A stretch of DNA of 64,000 bases from Fodinibacter sp963833495 (lineage in GTDB: Bacteria > Actinomycetota > Actinomycetes > Actinomycetales > Dermatophilaceae). The notes beneath the pieces were generated by a model. The model worked only from the letters and a program-made list of their open reading frames with translations, had not been told where the DNA came from and searched no databases. The stretch covers positions 372,001-436,000 of the forward strand of contig CAWHYJ010000011.1 of the NCBI GenBank assembly GCA_963833495.1. The letters are read 5' to 3'. Of this stretch, positions 1 to 7,885 are shown in pieces. How positions within the stretch are numbered: position 1 is the first letter of the stretch; every line of letters begins with the position of its first letter. A program made the translations under genes and the position numbers.

Positions 1-351
1 GTGCCAGGCCGAGATCAGCTCGGGGTGCCTTTGGTAGAGCTCGTTCTTGAAGCGCCGGAAGGCGCCCTTGCCCTCCAACGCGCGCCTCAGGCGCTCGCCG
101 GCGCCGCGGTCGCTGATGCCGTCGGCGAAGTCGACCATGTCCTGGTACCAGATGTAGGACGGGAGGGGGTCGATCAGGATCAGGTCCAGCTCGTCGAGGT
201 CGACTGGGTTCTCACCATCGACGCCCAGGTCGCTGGTCCAGAAGGCAACCTCACCCGTTCTCGGGTTGATCAACCACCGGTGGTCGTAGTCGGCCTGGTC
301 TGCCAAGGCGTTGGCGATCTCCTCGACGTCGATCGCATCCAGGTGGAGCAT
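1..351 (-). CDS. UPF0158 family protein, C-terminus cut by window edge
   Basis: Reading the minus strand from an ATG at 351 gives 117 codons with no stop before the window edge. The N-terminal part carries LDAIDVEEIANALAD, then a tryptophan-containing strand followed by NPRTGEVAFW. The later part has ALEGKGAFRRFKNEL and ends in HPELISAWH. This order matches UPF0158 proteins, small proteins of unknown function of roughly 130-160 residues. The reading frame stays open upstream of 351 (a GTG lies near 465), but the family similarity begins right after the ATG, so I chose 351. The gene is divergent from the dodecin gene. No biochemical role can be assigned. Confidence 0.75.
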   Translation of the reverse strand, partial: MLHLDAIDVEEIANALADQADYDHRWLINPRTGEVAFWTSDLGVDGENPVDLDELDLILIDPLPSYIWYQDMVDFADGISDRGAGERLRRALEGKGAFRRFKNELYQRHPELISAWH

Positions 352-456
352 CCAGCCAGCGTAGAACCGGAGTAGGTCACGTGCATCAGCCAACGGCTCA
401 CCGGTGATGCGCGGCTCGCGGCGACGTGACGCGCCCTCGGACGAAGGGGTCGGCCC

Positions 457-660
457 ATGGCCCACACGTACGGCATCAGCGAGGCAGTCGGCACCTTGAC
501 GACGTCGATCGACGAGGCGATCACGACGGCGCTGTCACGGCCTCGAGCGCCGTGCGGCCTGGACTGGTTCGAGGTGAGCGAGATCAGCAGCCACATCGAG
601 GAGAGCGCGGTCGCGCACTACCAGGTCTGCCTCAAGATCGGCTTCCGCCTCCAGGAGTAG
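457..660 (+). CDS. dodecin family flavin-binding protein
   Basis: This 67-residue protein is the usual dodecin length. It shows the family hallmarks in order: an N-terminal strand ending in EAVGTLTTSIDEAITTAL, then LDWFEVSEISSHIEES with the Trp that stacks on the isoalloxazine ring, and AHYQVCLKIGFRL with the His-Tyr-Gln strand. Dodecins are dodecameric cytoplasmic proteins that store or buffer flavins (riboflavin, FMN) and sometimes CoA. The ATG at 457 is preceded by a purine-rich GAAGGGG stretch. The gene converges on the ABC permease ending at 695. An unusual Cys replaces the common Thr in the HYQV-x-LK strand. Confidence 0.85.
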   Translation: MAHTYGISEAVGTLTTSIDEAITTALSRPRAPCGLDWFEVSEISSHIEESAVAHYQVCLKIGFRLQE

Positions 661-694
661 GCCCGCCACCTCGCCGGAACCCGGGCCGTCGAGC

Positions 695-1723
695 TCAGGA
701 GAGCCGGGTCCGGGTCCACCAGAAGCAGAGCCCTGCGAGGAGCCCGGACCCGAGGAGGAACAGGCCGGTCTCGGCGAGCTGCAGCGGCCAGAACCGGTCC
801 TGGGGCTGGTAGACGATCCGCTGTCGGTAGCCCTCGGCGTCGAGCCGCTCGAGGCAACCCCCGATGGGCGGCGCCTGCTGGTTGGTCTGGGTGGTCCCCG
901 ACGGACCGCCCGGGCCCGGGAGGCACTCCGCAAGCCAGGCGGGCAACGCGGTGGCCTGCCCCGCTGCGTTCACGGTCTCGTTGGTGAGCACCCAGTCCTC
1001 GCGGTTGGCCGTGTGCAGCTCGATGCTCTCCGGCCCACCGGAGGGGCTCCCGTTGACCGAGTCCAGGGAGTCCTCGCTGATGGTGAGGGTCACCGTGACC
1101 GGGGTGAGCAGGTGCGGGCGCACCCACAGCGGAACGGCGACCTGGACGAACGCGAAGATTGCGAGGGTGACGGCCATGGCGGGCAGGGAGCGCTGCAGGA
1201 TGATCCCCACCGTGGCGCCGAGGACGACGGCGAAGACGGCGTACCCCACGGGCACGAGGCCGCGCATCGCGAAGGACACGGGGGTCAGCCGGCTGGGCAG
1301 GCTGCCCCGCGTGTGGCTGACGGTCCCGTCCATCGGCTCCGACCACCAGGTGACCGCCCACGTGAGCAGCCCGACCGCCGCGGCCGCTGCGAGGGTGGTC
1401 AGGCCCAGCTTGGTCGCGAGCCACCGGGTCCGGGTCACGCTCTGGTTCCAGACGAGCCGGTGCGTGCCGTTCTCCAGCTCGCGAGCCACCAGCGGCGCCC
1501 CCCAGAAGGCCCCGATGACCGCCGGGGCAGCGGCGACGGCGAGGACCCCGGCGTAGAACAGGACCTGATCGGTCCTGGTGAGGCTGTCGTAGACGTCGGC
1601 GCCGTTGGTGACCAGGTCCCGCAGCCGAGGACCGGTCACGAGGACGACGACGGCGACCGCTGCCACGAGGGCGTAGACGGCGGCGGCCTGGGTACGCAGC
1701 TGGCGCCAGGTCAGCCAGGTCAT
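695..1723 (-). CDS. ABC transporter permease (GntR-linked operon)
   Basis: The 342-residue protein has six predicted membrane segments: residues about 10-30, 55-77, 100-122, 155-180, 185-208 and 318-338. A roughly 100-residue extracytoplasmic stretch separates the fifth and sixth segments. It begins MTWLTWRQLRTQ, a common opening of YtrC/D-like or ABC-2 type permeases. Its ATG overlaps the stop of the ATPase gene (ATGA at 1720-1723), so the two are translationally coupled and should form one transporter. The substrate is not evident. Related GntR-ATPase-permease operons of the YtrA type respond to cell-envelope stress or antibiotics; that role is inferred here. Confidence 0.8.
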   Translation of the reverse strand: MTWLTWRQLRTQAAAVYALVAAVAVVVLVTGPRLRDLVTNGADVYDSLTRTDQVLFYAGVLAVAAAPAVIGAFWGAPLVARELENGTHRLVWNQSVTRTRWLATKLGLTTLAAAAAVGLLTWAVTWWSEPMDGTVSHTRGSLPSRLTPVSFAMRGLVPVGYAVFAVVLGATVGIILQRSLPAMAVTLAIFAFVQVAVPLWVRPHLLTPVTVTLTISEDSLDSVNGSPSGGPESIELHTANREDWVLTNETVNAAGQATALPAWLAECLPGPGGPSGTTQTNQQAPPIGGCLERLDAEGYRQRIVYQPQDRFWPLQLAETGLFLLGSGLLAGLCFWWTRTRLS

Positions 1724-2628
1724 CGGAGCACCTCCAGGGCCGGGGTGCGGGTGCCTCCGGCGTCGCCTCTGCTGCCGGCGGGCGCCTCCATGTACGCCAG
1801 GACCAGGTCCTCGAGCCCGAGCCCGGCGACGGTCCACGCGGGGTCGAGGACAGGCGCCTCCGTGCGGACCACGAGGGTGGTCTGACGGTCGGTGTGGCTG
1901 GCCGAGACGAGGTGCTGGTCGCCGGGCAGCGAGCGGGTGTCGCGGCGAGGACCGGTCAACCGGTGGTGCGTGGCGAGCAGGGTCTCGACGTCGCCCTCGA
2001 CCCGCACCTCGGAGTCGACGAGGACGACGAGGTGGTCGCACACGCGCTCGAGGTCGGACACCACGTGCGAGGAGAGCAGGACGCTGAGCCCGTGCTCGGC
2101 GACCGCCTCCATCAGGACCTGGAGGAACTCGCGGCGGGCGAGCGGGTCGAGGCTGGCGACGGGCTCGTCGAGGATGAGCAGCTCCGGCCGCTTGGCCAGC
2201 CCCAGGGTGAGTGCGAGCTGGGCGCGTTGGCCGCCGGACAGCCTCCCGGCCCGTTGGGTCGGGTCGAGACCGAGCCGCTCGATCCGGGACCGGGCGATCG
2301 AGTCGTCCCAGCGCGGGTTGAGGTGCGCACCGAGCCGCAGGTGGTCCTGGATGCTGAAGTTCGCGTACGTCGGGGTGTCCTGCGCGACGAACCCGACTTT
2401 CGCCAGCTGCTCGGATCCCGCAGCAGGGACCCCACCGCAGACCTCGATCGTCCCGGCCGTCGGGGCGAGCAGGCCGACGGCCAGGCTCAGCAGCGTCGTC
2501 TTGCCGGCGCCGTTCGGACCGACCAGCCCGGTGACGTGCCCAGCCGGGATCTCGAGGGTGCAGTCCTGCAGGGCCCATCGGCGGCGGTAGCGCTTGCCGA
2601 GCCCGCGTGCCTCGATGACGGCGGTCAC
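1720..2628 (-). CDS. ABC transporter ATP-binding protein
   Basis: The 302-residue protein has a Walker A motif GPNGAGKT at residues 37-44, signature LSGGQ, Walker B LLILDEP and the following H-loop SSHVVSDLE. It is an ABC nucleotide-binding subunit of the drug/antibiotic export class. I start it at GTG 2628 rather than the longer open frame upstream because the extra residues overlap the GntR gene in another frame. That GTG also forms a 4-bp overlap with the regulator's TGA. It should power the permease encoded by the next gene. Beyond the nucleotide-binding fold the protein has about 70 extra C-terminal residues, as in many two-gene exporters. Confidence 0.88.
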   Translation of the reverse strand: MTAVIEARGLGKRYRRRWALQDCTLEIPAGHVTGLVGPNGAGKTTLLSLAVGLLAPTAGTIEVCGGVPAAGSEQLAKVGFVAQDTPTYANFSIQDHLRLGAHLNPRWDDSIARSRIERLGLDPTQRAGRLSGGQRAQLALTLGLAKRPELLILDEPVASLDPLARREFLQVLMEAVAEHGLSVLLSSHVVSDLERVCDHLVVLVDSEVRVEGDVETLLATHHRLTGPRRDTRSLPGDQHLVSASHTDRQTTLVVRTEAPVLDPAWTVAGLGLEDLVLAYMEAPAGSRGDAGGTRTPALEVLR

Positions 2629-3014
2629 GCTACTGCCTCCCGGGCACTGCGAAACGTGCTCAGGAAGAGCGCCTCGATGCTCTCGTCGTCGAGACCGGCA
2701 AGTCTCGCCTTCGTCAGCCACCGCTCCAGGTCCTTGCGCAGCGGCGCGTGGGCGGCGAACGAGTCGTCGGTCAGGGTCCGGGTGACGAAGGTGCCGATCC
2801 CCGGACGAGCGGCGATGAGGCCGTCGCGCTCGAGCTCCCGGTAGGCCTTGAGCACGGTGTTCGGGTTGATCGCCAGCCGGGCCACCACGTCCTTGACGGT
2901 GGGCAGCTGGTCGCCCTCCTCGAGCAGGCCCAGCCGGAGGGCCTGACGAACCTGCTGCACGACCTGCAGGTAGGGCGAGACGCCGGACCGGGCGTCGAGG
3001 GTGAACTCGATCAT
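2625..3014 (-). CDS. GntR family transcriptional regulator (YtrA-like)
   Basis: This 129-residue protein opens with the winged-helix motif of GntR factors: YLQVVQQVRQALRLGLLEEGDQLPTV, then NPNTVLKAYRELERDGLIAARPGIGTFV. Only about 40 residues follow the DNA-binding domain, which is the short YtrA-type architecture that lacks an effector domain of the FadR or HutC kind. It is the first gene of the operon and its TGA overlaps the ATPase GTG. A GGAG ribosome site lies just upstream of the ATG at 3014. It most likely represses its own operon through the repeats at 3027-3050. Confidence 0.88.
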   Translation of the reverse strand: MIEFTLDARSGVSPYLQVVQQVRQALRLGLLEEGDQLPTVKDVVARLAINPNTVLKAYRELERDGLIAARPGIGTFVTRTLTDDSFAAHAPLRKDLERWLTKARLAGLDDESIEALFLSTFRSAREAVA

Positions 3015-3026
3015 GGGGACTCCAAG

Positions 3027-3071
3027 TAACTAGGTAACTAGGACACTAGGAGTCACGACAGCGCGCGTCAA
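3027..3071 (-). promoter_or_regulatory. promoter and triple-repeat operator of the GntR-ABC operon
   Basis: On the minus strand a -35 hexamer TTGACG (3071-3066) is followed, after exactly 17 bp, by TAGTGT (3048-3043), a TAnnnT -10. Directly over the -10 and downstream lie three tandem 8-bp units on the plus strand: TAACTAGG at 3027, TAACTAGG at 3035 and ACACTAGG at 3043. The overlap of repeats with the -10 suggests repression by the encoded regulator. The hexamers and repeats are seen; the regulatory role is inferred. Confidence 0.65.
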
Positions 3072-3204
3072 GACCCCTGACGACCCGAGCCGTCCGGCCG
3101 CTCCGCGGCGATGAGACGCTGTGTGGTGGGCGAATTGGTACCGCGCGCTTGGCGAGGGGCCGAGCGGGTACAAGCGGACTACCAGCGCATGGAGGGAGAC
3201 CGAT

Positions 3205-3414
3205 GTGTCGAAGGATCTCAGTGACAGTGCGAACCGCAAGAAGCTGAAGAAGTCGTCGTTCGCGTTGCCGGAGCAGGAGAAGTACCCGATTCCCGACATC
3301 GATCACGCTCGGAACGCCTTGGCCCGGGTAGCGCAACATGGGTCAGAGGCCGAGAAGAAGAAGGTCCGGGCGGCGGTCGAGAAGAAGTACCCGAGTCTGA
3401 AGAAGGACGACTGA
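3205..3414 (+). CDS. small conserved protein, DUF6582-like
   Basis: A 69-residue basic protein is encoded from a GTG at 3205, which has a GGAGGGA ribosome site seven bases upstream (3191-3197). The frame stays open back to 3121, but that part is Trp-rich and unlike the family. The core has KKSSFALPEQEKYPIPD followed by HARNALARVAQHG and a lysine-rich tail with VRAAVEKKYPSL. Proteins with this SFALP..YPI..HARNALARV pattern occur as stand-alone small proteins and as domains in actinobacterial and phage proteins. Function unknown. The lysine-rich ends suggest nucleic-acid or phosphate contact, which is a guess. Confidence 0.72.
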   Translation: MSKDLSDSANRKKLKKSSFALPEQEKYPIPDIDHARNALARVAQHGSEAEKKKVRAAVEKKYPSLKKDD

Positions 3415-3485
3415 CCACGAAGGGAGCAAGGTCACCGGCGGATGAGACGCACCGCGATCACCCCGTCATGCCGGTGGGCGGCCAG

Positions 3486-4121
3486 TTATCCATTCTCTTC
3501 GTCGAGCGCCGACGCCATATGCTCCGCAACGCTCAGCTCGTTCGGTCTCACGCTTTGGCGTAGGCCGGTCACAACACCTTCGCGGTCGGGGCGTGACCGG
3601 TTCTGACTGAGTTTCGCCTTGCCTTCCACTTTCGACACAGTCAGTTCGACACCAACGATCCCGCGCAGCTGGCCGTCGATGTACGCGCTCGGTGCGTCGG
3701 TGACGTGCCAAGGCTCCTCGCGTCCCTGCTCATGTTCACTGGTCAGTTCCTCGACGACCATGCGCAGCCACCCGGGGTCGTGATGCACGCGCGCCAGACC
3801 GGTCAGGTGAACCGCGCTGTAGTTCCAAGTGGGTACGACCTTGCCGTGCTCCGCCTTCGAGGCGTACCACGTCGGAGACACATACGCGTCAGGGCCCGTG
3901 ACGATGATCAGCGCTTGTGTATCGGAACCGATCTCGCGCCAGTGAGGATTCGCTTTTGCGAAGTGGGCGATCACGGTGTTGTCGCGCCAGATCACCGGCA
4001 GGAAGGTGGCGGAGGGAGCCGAAGCTTGACCATTGGTCACCAACCAGCCTGCGCGCACACCTGCCACGAGTGCGCGCAGTTTCTCTTCGTCCGTTTCGAG
4101 GTTGAACGGTGGGGTGTACAC
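3486..4121 (-). CDS. FMN-binding negative transcriptional regulator family protein (PaiB-like)
   Basis: The 211-residue protein starts VYTPPFNLETDEEKL and contains AHFAKANPHWR, GPDAYVSPTWYASK, VVPTWNYSAVHLTG and QLRGIVGVELTVSKVEGKAKLSQNR. This order is that of the PaiB / FMN-binding split-barrel family, which binds flavin and has been linked to transcriptional control of sporulation and protease genes in Bacillus. I chose GTG 4121 because family members start right at the YTPP motif; a second GTG at 4130 is possible. The frame is open far upstream but that extension has no family similarity and an abnormal composition. The C-terminus ends VAEHMASALDEENG. Confidence 0.82.
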   Translation of the reverse strand: MYTPPFNLETDEEKLRALVAGVRAGWLVTNGQASAPSATFLPVIWRDNTVIAHFAKANPHWREIGSDTQALIIVTGPDAYVSPTWYASKAEHGKVVPTWNYSAVHLTGLARVHHDPGWLRMVVEELTSEHEQGREEPWHVTDAPSAYIDGQLRGIVGVELTVSKVEGKAKLSQNRSRPDREGVVTGLRQSVRPNELSVAEHMASALDEENG

Positions 4122-4531
4122 GCTGATCACGCTATCTCGGAGCGGCAATGACGCGAATGGCCGTACCTTCTCGTCCTGTCGCGCCCGCGGGACGCGATCG
4201 TCAGGTCGCAAACGTTGCAGATCGCAATGACGACGTAGCGGCATCTGCCGCACTCGCTCGAGGCGATGAGACGCACGCACGTGGCGCTCATGTCGATGAG
4301 GGTGGGCCGCTTCCTCACGCCCAGCCGCTTGCGGGCGGGCGGGCCTGTGCCGTACGAGCCGGGTCGGCCTCGGCAACGCCCCATCGGTGGTCAACGTGGG
4401 TCCTGTGATAGAGAACCCGGTCACCGGGAGAGACCACCTTCGTGCGGACGAGCCAACAAACCGGCGGCGTGCTCGCCCGGTTGGTCCTCGGGATGGTCCG
4501 ACGGCGCCGGGACTGGCGCTGGTCTGAGGGC
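4122..4531. other. intergenic stretch without a convincing gene
   Basis: About 410 bases lie between the PaiB-like start and the end of the CYTH-CHAD gene. Open frames exist on both strands, but none has a ribosome site, a recognisable domain or a third-position GC bias like the neighbouring genes. It should hold the PaiB-like promoter and the 3' end of the CYTH-CHAD transcript. I could not pick a specific promoter or terminator. Confidence 0.4.
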
Positions 4532-6082
4532 TCAGCCGCCCTTGCCCCGGAGCCAGGCGGCGACACGCTTCCGAGGCAGCCGTCGCAGGGCCTTCTCGTA
4601 CTCGCGCTCAGCGGAGTGAGCACGCTGTTCCTCCCGGGCGTGCAGCCGGCCGGCGCCGAACGCGACGGCGTCCTCACCGTCGGCTCGTGCGGCCAGGTCC
4701 TCCAGCCAGGCGCGGGAGGCCACCGTGTCCTGATGGGCTCCCAATGCGTCCTGCAGCGACTTCGCGCGCTTGGCGAGCGTCTTCGCTCGCTTGCCGAGCA
4801 CGGGCGTGGCGGCTTCGGCGGAGTAACGCAGCCGCTTGGCCTTCTTGCGGACCTCATGCAGTGCGTCGTCCCTGCCGGGGCCGGGGTCGAGACGGTGGGC
4901 GGCCTTCGCAGCCCGGCGCACCCGTTTCGCGTCACGCGCCAGGATCGCAGGAAGCACGCTGCGGGCACGCTTGGAGGCATCAGGGAGCAGGGCGGGGGAC
5001 TGCACGGCGGCTTCGAGCAGCCCGAGTAGGCGCCCGTACCGCTGGCTGGCAACAACTTGCGTCGCGGTCTGGTGGCCGATGCGGTGCGCCTGCTCCAGGT
5101 CGTGGTTGATGCGCTGACGCAGCGTGCCCGGAGCCAGCCCGGCGGGTTGGTCGAACTCGTCGCCAGCCAACGCGTCCAAGTGGCGGCGCAGGACCTCGAA
5201 GTCGCGGGCCGCGCCCAGCGAGCTCCCCAGCCACCGCAGCTCTTCACGAACCGGTTCGACCGCGCCGGGCTCAAGGACCGGCTGGTAGCTGGCCAGCACG
5301 GACCGCAAGCGGCGGGCAGCGATCCTGAGCTGGTGGACCGTCTCCCCGCGCAGCCCGCTGTCGTGCTCCTGCAGGACGCTCAACTGGTCCGCGAGATAGG
5401 CGCGCAACACCTGGCGGGTGTCTGATCGGCGGTGGGGAGGGTCCTGAAGTTCGTTGGCGCGCGTTCGGGTCTGCAGGGCGAGGGCTCGGGCCACCTTCGA
5501 TGACACCGCCGCGGGTGCAGCCCCGGCTGTCACCATGGCCGCGTCGAGCCGATGCAGCAGGTCCCGGTCGTCGCCCACGAGCTCGATCTCCCACTCCCGC
5601 CAGTGTTGACGCACGCCGGGTTGCAGGAGCCGCTCGGCGTGCACGTCGTCGTCGCAGAAGTGCGCGACGCGTGTGCCGTGTGTGTCCAACAGCCCACGCT
5701 CGGAACGGTGCGTCCTCACCCGTGCGACAGGCACGAGCCGCTGTGAGCCGATGACCGGCTCGACCTGCTCTCGTAGAGGCTTCGGCACAGTGTGCACCGC
5801 CCGCCCCAGGGGTAGGCGCGTCTCGGTTCGGCTGTCCGGTCCGGACGGCTCCTTCAAGTGCCATCCCGCATCCGGACCGCCGACCCGACGCCGAACGGTG
5901 ATGCCGTGTCGCAGGAGGTCTAGCTCCGCTGTGTCGAAGTACACCGCCTCCAAGTCGGTCTCCGCGAAGGATCCGACCTCGGCCACTCCATCGACGTCAT
6001 CCAAAGCGGGTGGCCCGGTGTCGGGCTCGACGGTGTACTTGCGTTCGATCTCCTCGTGCCGGCTCGCTGCCATGCCCGTCAT
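4532..6082 (-). CDS. CYTH and CHAD domain-containing protein
   Basis: The 516-residue protein begins with a CYTH domain showing the ExExK signature (E11, E13, K15 in HEEIERKYTV), then alternating charged strands such as GITVRRR and EWEIELVG. From about residue 215 a CHAD domain follows: VHQLRIAARRLRSVL and HEVRKKAKRLRYSAE, helices rich in conserved His, Arg and Lys. CYTH domains bind triphosphate-containing substrates. CHAD domains bind inorganic polyphosphate and target proteins to polyP granules. The fusion is common in actinobacteria and probably hydrolyses or senses polyphosphate; the substrate is inferred. MAASRHEE three residues later is an alternative start. Confidence 0.9.
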   Translation of the reverse strand: MTGMAASRHEEIERKYTVEPDTGPPALDDVDGVAEVGSFAETDLEAVYFDTAELDLLRHGITVRRRVGGPDAGWHLKEPSGPDSRTETRLPLGRAVHTVPKPLREQVEPVIGSQRLVPVARVRTHRSERGLLDTHGTRVAHFCDDDVHAERLLQPGVRQHWREWEIELVGDDRDLLHRLDAAMVTAGAAPAAVSSKVARALALQTRTRANELQDPPHRRSDTRQVLRAYLADQLSVLQEHDSGLRGETVHQLRIAARRLRSVLASYQPVLEPGAVEPVREELRWLGSSLGAARDFEVLRRHLDALAGDEFDQPAGLAPGTLRQRINHDLEQAHRIGHQTATQVVASQRYGRLLGLLEAAVQSPALLPDASKRARSVLPAILARDAKRVRRAAKAAHRLDPGPGRDDALHEVRKKAKRLRYSAEAATPVLGKRAKTLAKRAKSLQDALGAHQDTVASRAWLEDLAARADGEDAVAFGAGRLHAREEQRAHSAEREYEKALRRLPRKRVAAWLRGKGG

Positions 6083-6109
6083 TGTCGCGGACGACCACCG
6101 CGTGGTGTG

Positions 6110-6158
6110 GCGAAGGCCCCCACGGCCGAGTTGTGGACGCAGCGCCGGGGGCCTTCGC
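6110..6158. terminator. 12-bp perfect hairpin upstream of the CYTH-CHAD gene
   Basis: GCGAAGGCCCCC at 6110-6121 pairs perfectly with GGGGGCCTTCGC at 6147-6158 around a 25-nt loop. No U-tract follows on either strand. It separates the CYTH-CHAD start (6082) from the upstream minus-strand genes, so it may end the GPP34 transcript or be an mRNA structure. Confidence 0.45.
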
Positions 6159-6219
6159 CGCGACGATACGCGTGGCGGGACCCACCCGGAACCCGCATCC
6201 GACCGATGTCACCAGCTGT

Positions 6220-6501
6220 TCATGCTCGAAGCGGCAATTGGTACGTGCCCAGGTCCACGAGTCTGACCCCAAAGGTGGGCTGCGTGAGGATGTACGCGGG
6301 CTCCGGGTCGGCAATTGCGGGAAGTCTCGTCATTCGACGCTTGCAGAGCAGCCGGCAAAGAGCCACGACGTCATCATCCACGACCCTGGTGCCGATGCCG
6401 TCGGGCCAGGGCTGGAGGCACTTGCGCCTGGTGGTGAGGCCGTCACCAAGCAGCCAGGGGCAATCGATCATTCGGGTCGGCGACTGCGGTGGTTCGCGCA
6501 A
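6220..6501 (-). CDS. hypothetical protein downstream of GPP34 gene
   Basis: The frame from TTG 6501 (or ATG 6471) encodes up to 93 residues with a plausible coding composition: acidic VVDDDVVALC in the middle and a C-terminus RLVDLGTYQLPLRA. It starts 12 bases after the GPP34 stop, and the intervening TGAGGAAC could serve as ribosome site, which would make it the second gene of that operon. I recognise no domain. It contains four Cys and no membrane segment. It may be a real but undescribed protein or a chance frame. Confidence 0.4.
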   Translation of the reverse strand: MREPPQSPTRMIDCPWLLGDGLTTRRKCLQPWPDGIGTRVVDDDVVALCRLLCKRRMTRLPAIADPEPAYILTQPTFGVRLVDLGTYQLPLRA

Positions 6502-6513
6502 CAGGTGGGTTCC

Positions 6514-7182
6514 TCAACTGGCCCCGGCGCCAGCGATGATCGTTGGCACGATGACCGCAGCGAGGATTGCTGCGTTCAAACTCTCGATGGCCCGCTTGAT
6601 CGCCACCCCAACGGCCACCTCGTTGGACGCTTCTTCCACACGACGCTTGAGCTCCTTCGCCGACATTCCTTCGGACTCTGTCTTGAGCACCTTCTTGGCT
6701 ACCCCAAGCCCCTGCAAGATCGCCAGCAACGTCGCGTCAGTGCCCGATGGTCGTCCGCCGACCAGGACCGCTCGCAGCCGTTCACGGACCTGGCGCTCGG
6801 GCAGCGGATCCAGGGTTGGGCGCTTCGCGGGCATCAGTCCCAGCAGCCTCGCAGGCACCACGTCGACGACACCGCGACCCACCAGGGCCTCGACGACCTC
6901 GGCCTCCGGATTGAGCTTCCGGTCCTGCACCAACGTCGAGAGCTTCTTGCCCTCTTTCTCGACGATGCGGGACAGGACCTTGTCGAGGACGGCTCTGCCA
7001 GTGGGCGTCGCGTCGATGACGCGGACTCTGGGATCCTTTCCCTCCTCCAGAACGACCCGTTCCTCGATCAGCAGGTCAGCGATCGTCGCGGCGCTCAGCG
7101 CCCACCCGGTCTGCGTGCCCCAGCTTGCCGGGCCGCCTTCGTCGTTCGTCAACAGGAGGAAGATCTCGGCAGCGGTTTCCAT
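6514..7182 (-). CDS. GPP34 (Golgi phosphoprotein 3-like) family protein
   Basis: The 222-residue protein starts METAAEIFLLLTNDEGG and carries the typical GPP34 pattern. This includes GWALSAATIADLLIEERVVLEEGKDPRVRV and a central SRIVEKEGKKLSTLVQD helix. The family relates to eukaryotic GOLPH3/Vps74, which bind phosphoinositide head groups at membranes. Bacterial members are abundant in actinomycetes and their role is largely unknown. I chose ATG 7182; the open frame extends 67 codons further but that part is Pro/Gly/Cys-rich and not family-like. The C-terminus is hydrophobic (LNAAILAAVIVPTIIAGAG), possibly a membrane-associating tail. Confidence 0.87.
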   Translation of the reverse strand: METAAEIFLLLTNDEGGPASWGTQTGWALSAATIADLLIEERVVLEEGKDPRVRVIDATPTGRAVLDKVLSRIVEKEGKKLSTLVQDRKLNPEAEVVEALVGRGVVDVVPARLLGLMPAKRPTLDPLPERQVRERLRAVLVGGRPSGTDATLLAILQGLGVAKKVLKTESEGMSAKELKRRVEEASNEVAVGVAIKRAIESLNAAILAAVIVPTIIAGAGAS

Positions 7183-7885
7183 GCCTGCACGATACGAAAC
7201 GCCCGGTCCCGGCGCCGGTCCTCTGCAGATGGGCGACGACGTCCGGCCACCCGGCGAACAGGTTGGCGCATCGCCGGGGACTCGCGGCGAAGCTGCGCAC
7301 GTCGACCCACCCCCTGGAGCGCCTCCACAGGCGAAGTGACGCGGGGCAACCGTCAGAAGTCGGGCCGGCCGCGCTTGTTCCAACGAGGCGAAGTTGGCCT
7401 GGGGGGTTCAGGCGGCGTGCAGGTGACTCACGGTCATCGCTCAGGGTGTTGCGCCACAGTGGGTGTCAGGCCCATGCACCCGCCCCCCCGGGTGCGTGGG
7501 CTTAGCGTCCCGGGTTGAGGCCTCACGGCCTCCCCGGGACGCGCCCTCTGCCCGCGACTACGCCCCAACTCGTCATGAAGATCCCTCGACTCCCTCGTGG
7601 ACAGGCAGCGTCGTGACGCATGCCAGGGTGACCCAGTGGGGGACGACAGAACGCCCGCCCCCTGGTCGTCGGCGTCGGGCGCGGAGATGGGTCAGGGCGG
7701 CGAGCGCAACGCGCCCGTTCGCAGTTCAAGGACTGTGATGCCGGGGGCGGCCTCCAGGCGCAAATCGGACCGTCCGGATCGCCCCAGACGACACGGCGCG
7801 GAGTTGTAATGATCGGGCCACTGGGGGTGGGCCGCCAGGTTCTGGGACGGCTGGTGCCTCAGGTCCGGCTCTCCAAGGAGGTTTC
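7183..7885. other. 700-base divergent intergenic region with hairpins
   Basis: No convincing gene lies between the GPP34 and sedolisin starts; the short frames present are Arg/Pro-rich and lack ribosome sites. Two adjacent strong hairpins occupy 7470-7542. The AAGGAGGT ribosome site of the sedolisin gene is at 7875-7882. I could not define a promoter pair. Confidence 0.5.
7470..7542. terminator. two back-to-back GC-rich hairpins
   Basis: The first stem pairs 7470-7481 with 7490-7501 (12 bp, one G-U type pair, 8-nt C-rich loop). The second pairs 7505-7514 with 7533-7542 and continues inward as 7517-7522 with 7527-7532, closing on a 4-nt TCAC loop. That makes 16 bp interrupted only by a TT bulge. 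No poly-U follows. They may be bidirectional terminators or an extragenic repeat; no flanking gene obviously needs them. Confidence 0.5.

Noticed and set aside
4127..4384. Cys-rich 85-codon minus frame upstream of the PaiB-like gene
   Set aside because: Arg-rich, no ribosome site, no recognisable zinc-binding fold, and codon use unlike neighbouring genes.
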